64,000 nucleotides of DNA from Microbacterium pseudoresistens. Lineage in GTDB: Bacteria; Actinomycetota; Actinomycetes; Actinomycetales; Microbacteriaceae. The notes beneath the pieces are model-generated. The model worked only from the letters and a program-made list of their open reading frames with translations, was not told the origin of the DNA and searched no databases. Below, one piece after another: positions 1 to 10,252 of this stretch. The stretch lies in assembly GCF_013409745.1 (NCBI RefSeq), contig NZ_JACCBH010000001.1:1736001-1800000 (forward strand), given 5' to 3'. A program made the translations under genes and the position numbers. The first letter of the stretch is position 1; every line of letters begins with the position of its first letter.

Positions 1-130
1 CACCGGCGGCGCGATACCGTATCCGATCATCATCGGCGGCGGGGCTCTGCTCGCCGTCGGCACGGTCGTCGTCATCGCCACGGCCGTGCGCCGTCGCCGT
101 GGCGACGAGGATGACGGGGGTGACGCGTGA
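1..130 (+). CDS. C-terminus of a membrane-anchored or secreted protein (5' end cut off)
   Basis: Only the last 42 codons are present, read from base 2 to the TGA at 128-130. The tail is one hydrophobic stretch of about 20 residues (rich in I, G, A, L and V) followed by RRRRG and an acidic end. This is the shape of a C-terminal membrane anchor, as in a cell-wall-anchored protein or a SipW-type signal peptidase. The stop overlaps the possible GTG start of the next gene, so the two are probably cotranscribed. The next protein has a SipW-type signal region, so a signal peptidase is an attractive guess, but no catalytic part is visible. Confidence 0.5.
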   Translation, partial: TGGAIPYPIIIGGGALLAVGTVVVIATAVRRRRGDEDDGGDA

Positions 131-729
131 ATGCCCCCTTCCTCACCCGCGAACGCACGGCTTCTCGCCGAATGCGCGGCGTATCGACGGCAATAACCCG
201 CGCATTCGGCGACATGCCGCACATTCGGCGAGGGATGCGTCGCGCGCTCGCCGCCGCGCTCGGGCTCGGCCTCATCGTAGGAAGCGCGAGCCTCGCCGCC
301 ACCCCGCAGACGGATGCGGTGTTCACGGATGACGAGTACGCCGCGGCGTCGTTCTCGGCAGGCACGGTGCCGACGCCCACGATCACCTCGTGCACGGTGA
401 GCACGGTGCTCAACCTGGGTCTCGTGTTCACAGGCGTGACGATCGTCTGGACTTCGACCTATCCGCCCGCGCAGATGAGACTGACCATCAGCGGGGTGAC
501 GGTCCCCGCGCAGAATATCGTGGTGACGGGATCGGGTCCGTACACCTACACCGCGACGCTCAACGCCACGCTGCTGCAGTCGCTGCTCGGGGGATTGCTG
601 GGATCGGAGAATCCGGTGCGGATCGTCGCGACGTATCCGCAGAACTGGGAGTCGGTGGCCGCGACCCGCACGCTCCGCGTGGGAGGAGTCTTGGGGCTGC
701 TCGGTCCGAACAACTGCACGGCTCCCTGA
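127..729 (+). CDS. Exported protein with SipW/TasA-like signal region
   Basis: The protein is 200 aa from the GTG that overlaps the upstream stop; ATGs at 214 or 235 would give a more usual signal peptide beginning just before RRALAAALG. After the hydrophobic core comes a TDAVFTDDEYAAASFSAGTV stretch. This resembles the segment after the signal core in SipW-dependent exported proteins of the camelysin/TasA type (a phenylalanine-Thr-Asp followed by a FSAGT motif). The rest is Thr/Val-rich, predicted beta-structured, and ends in a Cys-containing tail. A secreted or surface role is inferred; no enzyme domain is recognised. Confidence 0.6.
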   Translation: MNAPFLTRERTASRRMRGVSTAITRAFGDMPHIRRGMRRALAAALGLGLIVGSASLAATPQTDAVFTDDEYAAASFSAGTVPTPTITSCTVSTVLNLGLVFTGVTIVWTSTYPPAQMRLTISGVTVPAQNIVVTGSGPYTYTATLNATLLQSLLGGLLGSENPVRIVATYPQNWESVAATRTLRVGGVLGLLGPNNCTAP

Positions 730-736
730 ACCGCGC

Positions 737-1417
737 CTACTCCGCCAGCGCGAGCGCGCGGAACATGTCGCGCTCGCGGAGCGCATCCCGGCGACTGGCA
801 TCCTCACCGTCGTCGCGGGTGGGAGGCCTCTGTCCCGTCGTCCGGTGATACAGCTCGTCGATGAGGCGGGTCGCCAGGTTCACGAGCTGGGAGATCTCGC
901 GGTCGTCGCGGTCGATCCACACGCAGTGCGGCTCGTCGTGCACGGGCTGGAAGTCGTCGTGCTGCTCCCAGACGAACAGCGTGCGCTCGGCGCCGAGCAC
1001 GTGCTGCTGCCACCACACCTGCCGCAGGTAGGTGCGGGGGATGCCACGCCACGCCTTGTTCGTGGTCTTGATCTCGGCGAGCGAGATTCGACCTTCGGCA
1101 TCCTGCACGATGCCGTCGGGGGTGGCGAGGTGACGGTGCTCGACCTCGGCGCGGAACAGGGCGGAGGAGGGCCGGATGCCGTGGGTCGCGGCGACCCAGG
1201 CGGCGATCTCGGGTTCGCGGCGCCGGCCGTGGTCGGTGTAGGCGTTGCCGGCGAACCGCGGGCCAGCACCGAGTTTCGCATCCGCCGCTCGTGCGATCGA
1301 CCTCTCGCTGGTGAGCCCTGCGACATCGGTGGCGGTGATCCCGCGGGCCCGGGCCCGGAGCCAGGCGACGCGGTCGCGGGAGTCCGCGACGATGCGTGCG
1401 CTCAGTTCCGGGGTCAC
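737..1417 (-). CDS. YqaJ-like (phage recombinase type) nuclease domain protein
   Basis: 226 aa from a GTG start. The order of motifs matches the YqaJ/lambda-exonuclease branch of PD-(D/E)XK nucleases: an N-terminal ITATDVAGL segment (the usual substrate-side motif), GRRREPEIAAWV, then ATPDGIV carrying the acidic residue and AEIKTTN carrying the E-x-K pair, followed by a WWQQ segment. Such proteins digest double-stranded DNA 5' to 3' for recombination in phages, but stand-alone chromosomal copies are common in actinobacteria. No phage genes flank it here, so a domesticated or orphan nuclease is likely. Confidence 0.75.
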   Translation of the reverse strand: MTPELSARIVADSRDRVAWLRARARGITATDVAGLTSERSIARAADAKLGAGPRFAGNAYTDHGRRREPEIAAWVAATHGIRPSSALFRAEVEHRHLATPDGIVQDAEGRISLAEIKTTNKAWRGIPRTYLRQVWWQQHVLGAERTLFVWEQHDDFQPVHDEPHCVWIDRDDREISQLVNLATRLIDELYHRTTGQRPPTRDDGEDASRRDALRERDMFRALALAE

Positions 1418-1535
1418 CCCTTCACGCTACCCCCGGCCGCCGACCCGCCCCGGCCGCGGGTGCCGCGCGTCCCGATCCTCGTGCGTGATTCCGCCGAGTG
1501 CACGGCGAGAAGCCGCTCATTCGGCGAGGGGATGA

Positions 1536-2900
1536 TCACACGCGCGCAGGCCACCCCTGCGGGCCGAGCGAGCCCGCCGGATACTCCTCGAGCGGCACCT
1601 TCCCCGCACGCCACGCCTCCAGCACCGGGGCGACGATGCGCCAGCACTCCTCGGCGGCGTCGCCGCGCACGGCGAGCATCGGATCGTGATCCAGGATGCC
1701 CTCCAGGATCTCGCCGTACGGCGGCAGGTCCCCGGCGCCGAACGCGGTGACGAGGGTCTCGCGCTCCAGGTCGAGCGGATCGGCGGCGCCGTTCATGTTG
1801 ATCTCCCATGACATCCGATCCGGGCCCAGCGTAAACCGGATGATCTCGGGATCGGCCCGGCCGACGAACCCCTCGGGCACGTGCTCGGGCGGGCGGAACA
1901 CCACGGCGATCTCGGCGAAGCGCGCACCCAGCGCCTTACCCGAGCGCAGCCGGAACGGCACGCCCTCCCAACGCGGAGTGCGGATCTCGAACACCACCTC
2001 GGCGAGCGTCTCGGTGTCGTTCGCCGGGTCGACATCGGGCTCGTCGAGGTAGCCCACACGCGCGGTGTCCTCGATCTCGCCGGCCGCATACCGCGCGCGG
2101 CGCGAGGCGGCGACTGGATCATCGCCCCGCACGTGCACAGCGCGCAGCACGGCGGACTTCGTCTCGCGGAAGGGCTCGGCATCCAGGCTCGGCGGGCACT
2201 CCATGCCGAGGATCGCGAGCACCTGCAGCAGATGGCTCTGGATCATGTCGACGAGCGCCCCGGCGCGATCGTAGTAGCCCGCGCGGCCCTCGAGCCCGAG
2301 CTTCTCGTCGTACACCACGCTCACCTCGGCGATGTGCTCGGCCGACCACGTCGCCTCCAGGCGCCGGTTAGCGAAGCGCACGCCCAGTAGATTCAGCACG
2401 CTCGAACGGCCGAGGAAGTGATCGATGCGGAACACCTGCTCTTCGGGCACCAGCTCGGCGAGCCGCTCGTTGAGGGCGCGGGCGCTGGCCTCATCCGTGC
2501 CGAACGGCTTCTCCAGCGCGAGCATCACGCCGGCGGGGAGCATGTCGGCCTCCAGTGCCTCGCACGCCGCCGCCGTGACGGCCGGGGGCACGGCGAAATA
2601 CAGCCCGTCGGCATCGGGCACGTCACTCAGCAGGGCGCGCAGGTCGGCCGCATCCGTGATGTCGGTGCGCCGGTACCGCACCTGCACGCGGTCGGCGGCG
2701 GCGGATGCGTCGGACGACGCGAACGACGCCTCGACCGTGCGCCGCAGGTCGGCATCCGTCCCGTCCTGCCGATCCGCCCCGACGAGCGTCACCCGCCGCT
2801 CCGGCTGCGCGACGAGCAGGCTGCCGAGGGCGGGAAGGAGCAGCCGCGACGACAGGTCGCCGCCGGCGCCGAACAGGACGAGCGTGGTCTCGGAGGTCAT
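1536..2900 (-). CDS. zwf: Glucose-6-phosphate dehydrogenase
   Basis: 454 aa, slightly shorter than the usual 480-510. It oxidises glucose 6-phosphate to 6-phosphogluconolactone with NAD(P). The N-terminal Rossmann segment LVLFGAGGDLSSRLLLPAL is the expected GxxGDLxxR nucleotide site, and RIDHFLGRSSVLNLL (about residues 158-172) is the conserved active-site signature with the catalytic His. The C-terminal catalytic domain has the LRSGKALG motif. It is transcribed divergently from the GH15 gene 55 bp away and has no opca or transaldolase neighbour, so it may be a secondary zwf copy. Confidence 0.93.
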   Translation of the reverse strand: MTSETTLVLFGAGGDLSSRLLLPALGSLLVAQPERRVTLVGADRQDGTDADLRRTVEASFASSDASAAADRVQVRYRRTDITDAADLRALLSDVPDADGLYFAVPPAVTAAACEALEADMLPAGVMLALEKPFGTDEASARALNERLAELVPEEQVFRIDHFLGRSSVLNLLGVRFANRRLEATWSAEHIAEVSVVYDEKLGLEGRAGYYDRAGALVDMIQSHLLQVLAILGMECPPSLDAEPFRETKSAVLRAVHVRGDDPVAASRRARYAAGEIEDTARVGYLDEPDVDPANDTETLAEVVFEIRTPRWEGVPFRLRSGKALGARFAEIAVVFRPPEHVPEGFVGRADPEIIRFTLGPDRMSWEINMNGAADPLDLERETLVTAFGAGDLPPYGEILEGILDHDPMLAVRGDAAEECWRIVAPVLEAWRAGKVPLEEYPAGSLGPQGWPARV

Positions 2901-2955
2901 CCGTCCACGCTATTGCGGCCTTGCGAGTCGGGAAAGAGGGCACTTGAATCGAGGC

Positions 2956-4809
<1,854 letters not shown>

Positions 4810-4971
4810 CCGCGTCGTTCCCCTCCCGCCGACTGAGCGGGTTGCTCGCGGGACAATCCGTGCACTCGCGGAGGGACGGGTCTTCCTACCCAGGCGCTAG
4901 TTCCGGATGCGTTGTACACAGGGCCCGCGAAAACACCTCCGCGTCGAGCACCCCGCGCCCATCATGTGGGG

Positions 4972-5097
4972 ATGGACAGGCACGCAGCACGCGCGGCGGT
5001 GCGATCGCGCGCCGAGATGCAGGCATCCGGATGCACCGATCGCGCGCTCGCCGAGGCCGCGCGCTGCGCCGAGCTGATGCACGTCGCCCTCGGATAG
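4972..5097 (+). CDS. Possible small protein (41 aa), unrecognised
   Basis: A short open frame beginning MDRHAARAAVRSRAEMQA and ending MHVALG lies alone in the 590-bp stretch between the GH15 gene and rplJ. It is Ala/Arg rich and probably helical, with two cysteines. The GGGG before its ATG is too close to be a good ribosome site. Coding is possible but weakly supported. The remainder of 4810-5120 shows only GC-rich inverted-repeat vocabulary. Confidence 0.2.
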   Translation: MDRHAARAAVRSRAEMQASGCTDRALAEAARCAELMHVALG

Positions 5098-5121
5098 CGC
5101 GCCCGCCCCGTTCCGCACGAT

Positions 5122-5150
5122 TTGGCGGGGCGGGGCGGGACGCGTACACT
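5122..5150 (+). promoter_or_regulatory. Promoter of the rplJ-rplL operon
   Basis: TTGGCG at 5122-5127 and TACACT at 5145-5150 are separated by exactly 17 bp. This places the transcript start near 5157, at the 5' edge of the recognisable L10 leader. The match to a housekeeping sigma-70-type promoter is good and the position is right. Confidence 0.6.
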
Positions 5151-5156
5151 GGGATC

Positions 5157-5316
5157 AACCGAAGACCGCCGGTCATCGTCGTGCGCGCAAGCGCGAGGCG
5201 ATCGAAGCACTGCAGCACAGGATCCCGATCCTGTGAACAGCGGGCCTGCGCAGGTGACACGAACGTTCTCCAGATTCTGGATGCCCGCTCCGTGCGCTTG
5301 CGCCGGAGCGTTTTTC
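5157..5316 (+). ncRNA. Ribosomal protein L10 leader RNA with terminal attenuator-like hairpin
   Basis: The segment begins with the ACCGAAGACCGCCGGTC type sequence typical of actinobacterial L10 leaders. It contains a CAGGAT-CCCG-ATCCTG hairpin and ends with a GCTCCG...CGGAGC stem at 5287-5309 followed by GTTTTT, a terminator shape. In the known system, L10(L12)4 binds this leader to repress its own operon. Position and structure agree; exact boundaries are estimated. Confidence 0.75.
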
Positions 5317-5397
5317 TTTGCCGCAGCGTCGAGAGCGACCGAGGTCCAGGCAGATGCCCCACCGCCGTGGGGCGTCTCGTACACACAAGGAGTGGCC

Positions 5398-5913
5398 ATG
5401 GCGCAGAAGGAAGCATCGGTCGCCGAGCTCACGAAGAATTTCGAGGACTCGACCGCCGTTCTGCTCACCGAGTACCGCGGTCTGACGGTCGCCGAGCTCA
5501 AAGAGCTCCGCGACAGCATCCGTCAGGACGCGGAGTACGCCGTGGTGAAGAACACGCTGACCAAGATCGCCGCGAACAACGCGGGGGTCACCGGTCTGGA
5601 CGAGGACCTGCAGGGTCCCTCGGCCATCGCGTTCGTGCACGGCGACCCGGTCGCCGTCGCGAAGGGTCTGCGTGCCTTCGCCAAGGCACACCCGCTTCTC
5701 GTGATCAAGGGCGGTTACTTCGACGGTAACCCGCTCAGCGCCGAGGAAGTCAGCAAGCTGGCCGACCTCGAGAGCCGTGAAGTCCTGCTGGCGAAGCTCG
5801 CCGGTGCGATGAAGGCCTCGATGTCGAAGGCCGCCGCGCTGTTCCAGGCGCCGCTGTCCAAGACCGTCCGCACGGTCGAGGCGCTGCGCGAGAAGCAGGA
5901 CGCCGCCGCCTGA
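5398..5913 (+). CDS. rplJ: 50S ribosomal protein L10
   Basis: 171 aa, starting at the ATG after an AAGGAG site. It begins [12 protein letters not shown], carries the L10 core with [12 protein letters not shown] and [11 protein letters not shown], and ends in the C-terminal helix that anchors L7/L12 dimers. It forms the stalk base on the large subunit and represses its own mRNA through the leader immediately upstream. rplL follows 48 bp later. Confidence 0.98.
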   Translation: MAQKEASVAELTKNFEDSTAVLLTEYRGLTVAELKELRDSIRQDAEYAVVKNTLTKIAANNAGVTGLDEDLQGPSAIAFVHGDPVAVAKGLRAFAKAHPLLVIKGGYFDGNPLSAEEVSKLADLESREVLLAKLAGAMKASMSKAAALFQAPLSKTVRTVEALREKQDAAA

Positions 5914-5961
5914 TCAGGGCGCGGAAGCATCAACTGAACCACTAACAAGCAGGAGAAAATC

Positions 5962-6351
5962 ATGGCAAAGCTCAGCACTGAGGAGCTGCTCGACCAGTTC
6001 AAGGAGCTCACCCTCATCGAGCTCAGCGAGTTCGTGAAGGCCTTCGAGGAGACCTTCGACGTCACCGCTGCGGCCCCGGTCGCGGTCGCCGCTGCGGGTG
6101 CCCCCGCCGCCGGCGACGGTGGTGCCGCCGCCGAGGAGAAGGACGCGTTCGACGTGGTCCTCGAGGCCGCCGGCGACAAGAAGATCCAGGTCATCAAGGT
6201 CGTGCGCGAGCTCACCTCGCTCGGCCTCGGCGAGGCCAAGGCCGTCGTCGACGGTGCCCCCAAGGCTGTTCTCGAGGGCGCCGCCAAGGACGCCGCCGAG
6301 AAGGCCAAGGCCGCTCTCGAAGAGGCGGGTGCGACGGTTACCCTCAAGTAA
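5962..6351 (+). CDS. rplL: 50S ribosomal protein L7/L12
   Basis: 129 aa with an AGGAG ribosome site. It has the N-terminal dimerisation helices ([17 protein letters not shown]), an Ala/Gly-rich hinge of about 20 residues, and the C-terminal factor-binding domain with [20 protein letters not shown]. Multiple copies form the ribosomal stalk that recruits translation GTPases. It is second in the rplJL operon and is followed by a strong terminator. Confidence 0.98.
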   Translation: MAKLSTEELLDQFKELTLIELSEFVKAFEETFDVTAAAPVAVAAAGAPAAGDGGAAAEEKDAFDVVLEAAGDKKIQVIKVVRELTSLGLGEAKAVVDGAPKAVLEGAAKDAAEKAKAALEEAGATVTLK

Positions 6352-6370
6352 TCGCGTCAAACGCAGTCAC

Positions 6371-6400
6371 GAAGACCCCGGGTTTCGATCCGGGGTCTTC
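6371..6400 (+). terminator. Terminator after rplL
   Basis: A perfect 11-bp stem (GAAGACCCCGG, 6371-6381, pairing with 6390-6400) and an 8-nt loop lie 20 bp after the rplL stop. The downstream U tract is weak, as is common in high-GC actinobacteria. Confidence 0.8.
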
Positions 6401-6444
6401 GTGTGTCTTCTGGGGGTGATGCCCCGTCTGCCGCGTGATTCCGC

Positions 6445-6456
6445 GGGAGCGCTCCC
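6445..6456 (+). promoter_or_regulatory. CelR-like LacI-family operator
   Basis: GGGAGCGCTCCC is a perfect 12-bp palindrome, followed by A. It matches the known CelR box TGGGAGCGCTCCCA at 13 of 14 positions (the first base is C here). It lies 162 bp upstream of the solute-binding-protein gene. A cytoplasmic LacI-family sugar sensor is the expected ligand; none is encoded in the window. Confidence 0.55.
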
Positions 6457-6475
6457 ATGCATGCGGCTCTAGGGG

Positions 6476-6490
6476 ACGCAAAGGTTGCGT
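6476..6490 (+). promoter_or_regulatory. Second palindrome before the ABC transporter
   Basis: ACGCAA-AGG-TTGCGT is a perfect 6-3-6 inverted repeat 31 bp after the CelR-like box. A GTGCGC...GCGCAC pair (6511-6531) follows. These may be further regulator or mRNA-structure elements. Function is unknown; no consensus was recognised with certainty. Confidence 0.3.
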
Positions 6491-6617
6491 TGTTGTGATC
6501 CGAGGTCATTGTGCGCGGTCTGGAAGCGCACTAGGTTGGGGCTGAATCGGTTCCCGGAAACACCGTCGCCCTGCGGCGCGCAGCACCGGGGACGTGAACT
6601 CGAAGAGGAGAAATCAC

Positions 6618-7934
6618 ATGGGTCTGTCACAGCGTCATCGGCGAATCGCGCCGCTCGCTCTGCTCGGAGTCGTGGGCATCGCCCTGGCCGGTTGCGGCGC
6701 CCCGGGAGCACCCTCCGGCGGCGACGAATCGGGCGGAGGCGGAGACACCGTCACCATCTACGGCACCATCGTCGACTCCGAGGCCGAACTGCTGCAGGAG
6801 TCGTGGAAGGACTGGGCCGACGAGAACGGCATCACGATCAAGTACGAGGGCAGCCAGGACTTCGAGACACAGCTGGGCACGCGCGCGCAGGGCGGCAACC
6901 CGCCCGACATCGCGATCTTCCCGCAGCCGGGCCTGTTCGCCGACTTCGCGTCGCGCGACTTCCTCAAGCCCGCACCGGAAGAGGTCGAGAAGAACGCCAA
7001 CGAGTACTGGACCGAGGACTGGGTGAACTACGGCACGGTCGACGGCACGTTCTACGGAGCGCCGCTCATGGCCAACGTCAAGGGCTGGATCTGGTACTCG
7101 CCGGCGAAGTTCGCCGAGTGGGGCGTCGAGATTCCCACCACGCTCGACGAGATGAGCACCCTGACCCAGACCATCCAGAGCAAGATCGGCGGACCGGCAT
7201 GGTGCGTCGGCTTCGAGTCGGGCACGGCGACCGGATGGCCGGGCACCGACTGGATCGAGGACTACGTGCTCCGCGAAGCCGGCCCCGATGTGTACGACCA
7301 GTGGGTCGCGCACGAGGTGCCGTTCACGGATCCGCAGATCAAGGCCGCCTTCGACGCGGTCGGCGCGACCATCCTCGACCCGGCCAACGTCAATGCCGGC
7401 TTCGGCGAGGTGCGCTCGATCAACTCCACCGCGTTCGGCGACGTCGCCCCCGCGCTGGCGGAGGGCGCCTGCGCGCTGACCCACCAGGCGTCGTTCCTGT
7501 CGGGCTTCTTCCCCGAGGGCACCACCATCGCCGAGGACGGCGACGTGTGGGCGTTCATGCTCCCTGGCAAGACCGCCGACGACAAGGCCGTCACCGGCGC
7601 GGGTGAGATCGTGGGCGCGTTCAGCGACTCCGAGGCGACCCAGAAGGTGCTCGCGTACCTGTCCAGCCCCGAGTGGGCCAACAGCCGCGTGAGCCTGGGT
7701 GGCGTCACCTCGGCCAACAACGGCCTGGATCCCGACAACGCGCAGGATCCGATCCTTCAGGAGACCATCAAGATCCTGCAGGATGAGGACACCACGTTCC
7801 GCTTCGACGCCTCCGACCTCATGCCGGGGGCCGTGGGTGCGGGCTCGTTCTGGAAGGGCATGGTCGACTGGGTCAACGGCACGGCGACCGACGATGTGCT
7901 GAAGCAGATCGAGACCGGCTGGCCGTCCAGCTGA
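6618..7934 (+). CDS. Sugar ABC transporter substrate-binding lipoprotein
   Basis: 438 aa from the ATG that follows GAGGAG by 7 bp. The signal peptide ends in a lipobox (LAGC), so the mature protein is a lipid-anchored extracellular binding protein. The body is a family-1 solute-binding fold (PDIAIFPQPGLFADF, later WAFMLPG and an EWANSRVSLGG end segment) typical of oligosaccharide or alpha-glucoside importers. The two permease genes follow directly. The CelR-like operator upstream points to a plant-type oligosaccharide, but the actual sugar cannot be read from the sequence. Confidence 0.9.
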   Translation: MGLSQRHRRIAPLALLGVVGIALAGCGAPGAPSGGDESGGGGDTVTIYGTIVDSEAELLQESWKDWADENGITIKYEGSQDFETQLGTRAQGGNPPDIAIFPQPGLFADFASRDFLKPAPEEVEKNANEYWTEDWVNYGTVDGTFYGAPLMANVKGWIWYSPAKFAEWGVEIPTTLDEMSTLTQTIQSKIGGPAWCVGFESGTATGWPGTDWIEDYVLREAGPDVYDQWVAHEVPFTDPQIKAAFDAVGATILDPANVNAGFGEVRSINSTAFGDVAPALAEGACALTHQASFLSGFFPEGTTIAEDGDVWAFMLPGKTADDKAVTGAGEIVGAFSDSEATQKVLAYLSSPEWANSRVSLGGVTSANNGLDPDNAQDPILQETIKILQDEDTTFRFDASDLMPGAVGAGSFWKGMVDWVNGTATDDVLKQIETGWPSS

Positions 7935-8019
7935 TGTCTCCGATGGGCGGGTCGCTTTCGAGCGGCCCGCCCATCGCACTCGCCACACCCTCCTTAATCC
8001 CGATACCGAAGGGGACTCC

Positions 8020-9153
8020 GTGACCGCGTTCTTCCAATGGGTCGGCACGATGCATCCGATCCTGCAGGCCGTGGTGGTGGTCATCGCGTTCGCCGTCGTG
8101 GTGGCCGTCATCCTCCTGCTCGTCGACATCGCGCCGCGCAAGGGCGCCGTATACACCTGGGTGCGCCTGGCGATGTGCCTGCTTATCCCGCTCGCGGTGA
8201 TGTGGGTGTTCAACTCGTACTACTGGGCGATGGGCGTCGCCGTCGTCGTCGGCGCGCTGTTCTTCTTCCTCGACTACCGCTCACGCGACGGGGCCGGATA
8301 CCTCATTCAGCTCGTCGCGTTCATGGCTCCCGCCATGCTCCTCCTGCTCGTCGGGCTGATCCTGCCGTCGATCCAGACGATGTACGCCTCGTTCCTGAAC
8401 TCCTCGGGCAAGGAGTTCGTCGGCCTGAACAACTACATCTGGATCTTCACGCAGTCCTCCGGGGTCTCTTCCGTCATCAACAGCATCATCTGGGTGCTGC
8501 TCGTGCCGACGGTGTCCACCCTGGTCGGCCTTGCCTATGCGGTGTTCATCGACCGCACCCGCGGCGAGAAGATCTACAAGGTGCTCGTGTTCATGCCGAT
8601 GGCGATCTCGTTCGTCGGCGCCGGTATCATCTGGCGCTTCATGTACGAGTACCGCGGCAAGCAGTACGACCAGATCGGTCTGCTCAACCAGATCGTCGTC
8701 TGGCTGGGCGGTGAGCCGCAGCAGTGGCTGCTGAACCAGCCCTGGAACACGCTCTTCCTCATCGTCGTGCTCATCTGGGTGCAGACCGGGTTCGCGATGG
8801 TCGTGCTGTCCGCCTCGATCAAGGGCGTGCCTGTCGAGCTGCTCGAGGCCGCCGAGCTCGACGGCGCGAGTGCCTGGCAGAGGTTCTGGTCGGTCACCGT
8901 TCCGGCCATCCGCCCCGCCCTCATCGTCGTGCTGACCACGATCTCGATCGCCTCGCTGAAGGTGTTCGACATCGTGCGCACCATGACCGCCGGAAACTAC
9001 GGCACCTCGGTGCTCGCGAACGAGATGTACACCCAGTTCTCCAAGTTCGAGGCCGGACGCAGCGCCGCCCTGTCGGTCGTCCTGTTCATCCTCGTGCTGC
9101 CGATCGTCATCTACAACGCACGCCAGATCAAGAAGCAACGGGAGATCCGATGA
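8020..9153 (+). CDS. Sugar ABC transporter permease, AglF/MalF-like
   Basis: 377 aa from a GTG preceded by GAAGGGGA. It has an N-terminal extension with about three extra membrane segments, then the binding-protein-dependent permease domain with the EAA loop EAAELDGASAWQRFWSVTVP (about residues 284-303) that contacts the ATPase. The extra N-terminal helices resemble the MalF/AglF side of such heterodimers. It ends in an ATGA overlap with the second permease gene. No ATPase gene is in the operon, as is usual when a shared MsiK-type ATPase serves several importers. Confidence 0.9.
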   Translation: MTAFFQWVGTMHPILQAVVVVIAFAVVVAVILLLVDIAPRKGAVYTWVRLAMCLLIPLAVMWVFNSYYWAMGVAVVVGALFFFLDYRSRDGAGYLIQLVAFMAPAMLLLLVGLILPSIQTMYASFLNSSGKEFVGLNNYIWIFTQSSGVSSVINSIIWVLLVPTVSTLVGLAYAVFIDRTRGEKIYKVLVFMPMAISFVGAGIIWRFMYEYRGKQYDQIGLLNQIVVWLGGEPQQWLLNQPWNTLFLIVVLIWVQTGFAMVVLSASIKGVPVELLEAAELDGASAWQRFWSVTVPAIRPALIVVLTTISIASLKVFDIVRTMTAGNYGTSVLANEMYTQFSKFEAGRSAALSVVLFILVLPIVIYNARQIKKQREIR

Positions 9154-10112
9154 GCGACGTGAAGGCGGAGACTCCCGAGAACCTCAGCACGCATGCCGTG
9201 CTGACGGGTCGGCTGGACGGTGCGGCCGGGCGCACGCGCAAGAAGCTGAGCCGGCCGTGGGCGAGCATCGCCTCGATCGTCATCGCGTTCCTGTGGACCG
9301 TCCCCACTCTTGGTCTGTTCATCTCGTCGTTCCGCCCGCGCGATCAGATCCAGAGCAGCGGATGGTGGGAGTTCTTCATCCACCCCGAGGTGACGGGGGA
9401 GAACTATGTGACGGTGCTGCAGTCGGGGACGACGCAGCTGACGATCCTGGAATCGTTCGTCAACTCGATCGCGATCACCATCCCCGCCACGATCGTGCCG
9501 TTGATGATCGCGGCGATGGCCGCCTACGCCTTCGCGTGGATCGACTTCAAGGGCCGCAACGCGCTGTTCATCTTCGTGTTCGCCCTGCAGATCGTGCCGA
9601 TCCAGATGGCGCTGGTGCCGCTGCTCAGCTCGTTCTCGCGCGGCATCAACCTGTTCGGTCTGCAGGTCACCCTGCCGTTGGGTGCGTCGGCCGGCTATGC
9701 GCAGGTGTGGATCGCGCACTCGATGTTCGCCCTTCCGCTGGCGATCTACCTGCTGCACAACTTCATGTCGGAGATCCCCGGCGACATCATCGAGGCGGCA
9801 CGCGTGGACGGCGCCTCGCGCGGCCAGATCTTCCTCCGGATCGTGCTGCCGCTGACCATGCCGGCGATCGCGTCCGTGGCGATCTTCCAGTTCCTGTGGG
9901 TGTGGAACGATCTGCTCGTCGCCCTGGTGTTCGCCGACGGGGCGGCGGCGCCCATCACCAAGCTGCTCGCGGAGATCACCGGAACGCGCGGCAACGACTG
10001 GTACCTGCTGACGGCCGGCGCCTTCGTGTCGATCATCATCCCGCTCATCGTGTTCTTCTCGCTGCAGCGCTACTTCGTGCGGGGTCTGCTGGCGGGATCG
10101 ACCAAGGGGTGA
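9150..10112 (+). CDS. Sugar ABC transporter permease, AglG/MalG-like
   Basis: 320 aa with a cytoplasmic N-terminus of about 45 residues, six predicted membrane helices and the EAA loop IEAARVDGASRGQIFLRIVLP near residue 213. It is translationally coupled to the preceding permease by a 4-bp ATGA overlap and forms the other half of the channel. The ending LLAGSTKG is typical of MalG/AglG family members. A strong hairpin terminator follows. Confidence 0.9.
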   Translation: MSDVKAETPENLSTHAVLTGRLDGAAGRTRKKLSRPWASIASIVIAFLWTVPTLGLFISSFRPRDQIQSSGWWEFFIHPEVTGENYVTVLQSGTTQLTILESFVNSIAITIPATIVPLMIAAMAAYAFAWIDFKGRNALFIFVFALQIVPIQMALVPLLSSFSRGINLFGLQVTLPLGASAGYAQVWIAHSMFALPLAIYLLHNFMSEIPGDIIEAARVDGASRGQIFLRIVLPLTMPAIASVAIFQFLWVWNDLLVALVFADGAAAPITKLLAEITGTRGNDWYLLTAGAFVSIIIPLIVFFSLQRYFVRGLLAGSTKG

Positions 10113-10120
10113 CCCGACCA

Positions 10121-10151
10121 CCTCGTGCCCGCGGGCGTTGCGGGCACGAGG
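10121..10151 (+). terminator. Terminator of the sugar ABC operon
   Basis: A perfect 12-bp stem, CCTCGTGCCCGC (10121-10132) with GCGGGCACGAGG (10140-10151), and a 7-nt loop, beginning 9 bp after the stop of the last permease gene. There is no U tract. Confidence 0.8.
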
Positions 10152-10252
10152 GAGCGGCGGAGCGAGGGAGTAGCATGGTGTCTTCTCCGCTCGAATCGTT
10201 TCGACGCCATCGCGCATCGAGCCGGTGACCGCCCACTCCCCGGAAGCACACC

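Noticed and set aside
2425-2955. Upstream extension of the GH15 frame
   Set aside because: The extension is antisense to zwf and gives Ser/Arg-rich text. The GH15 domain begins just after the ATG at 2956.
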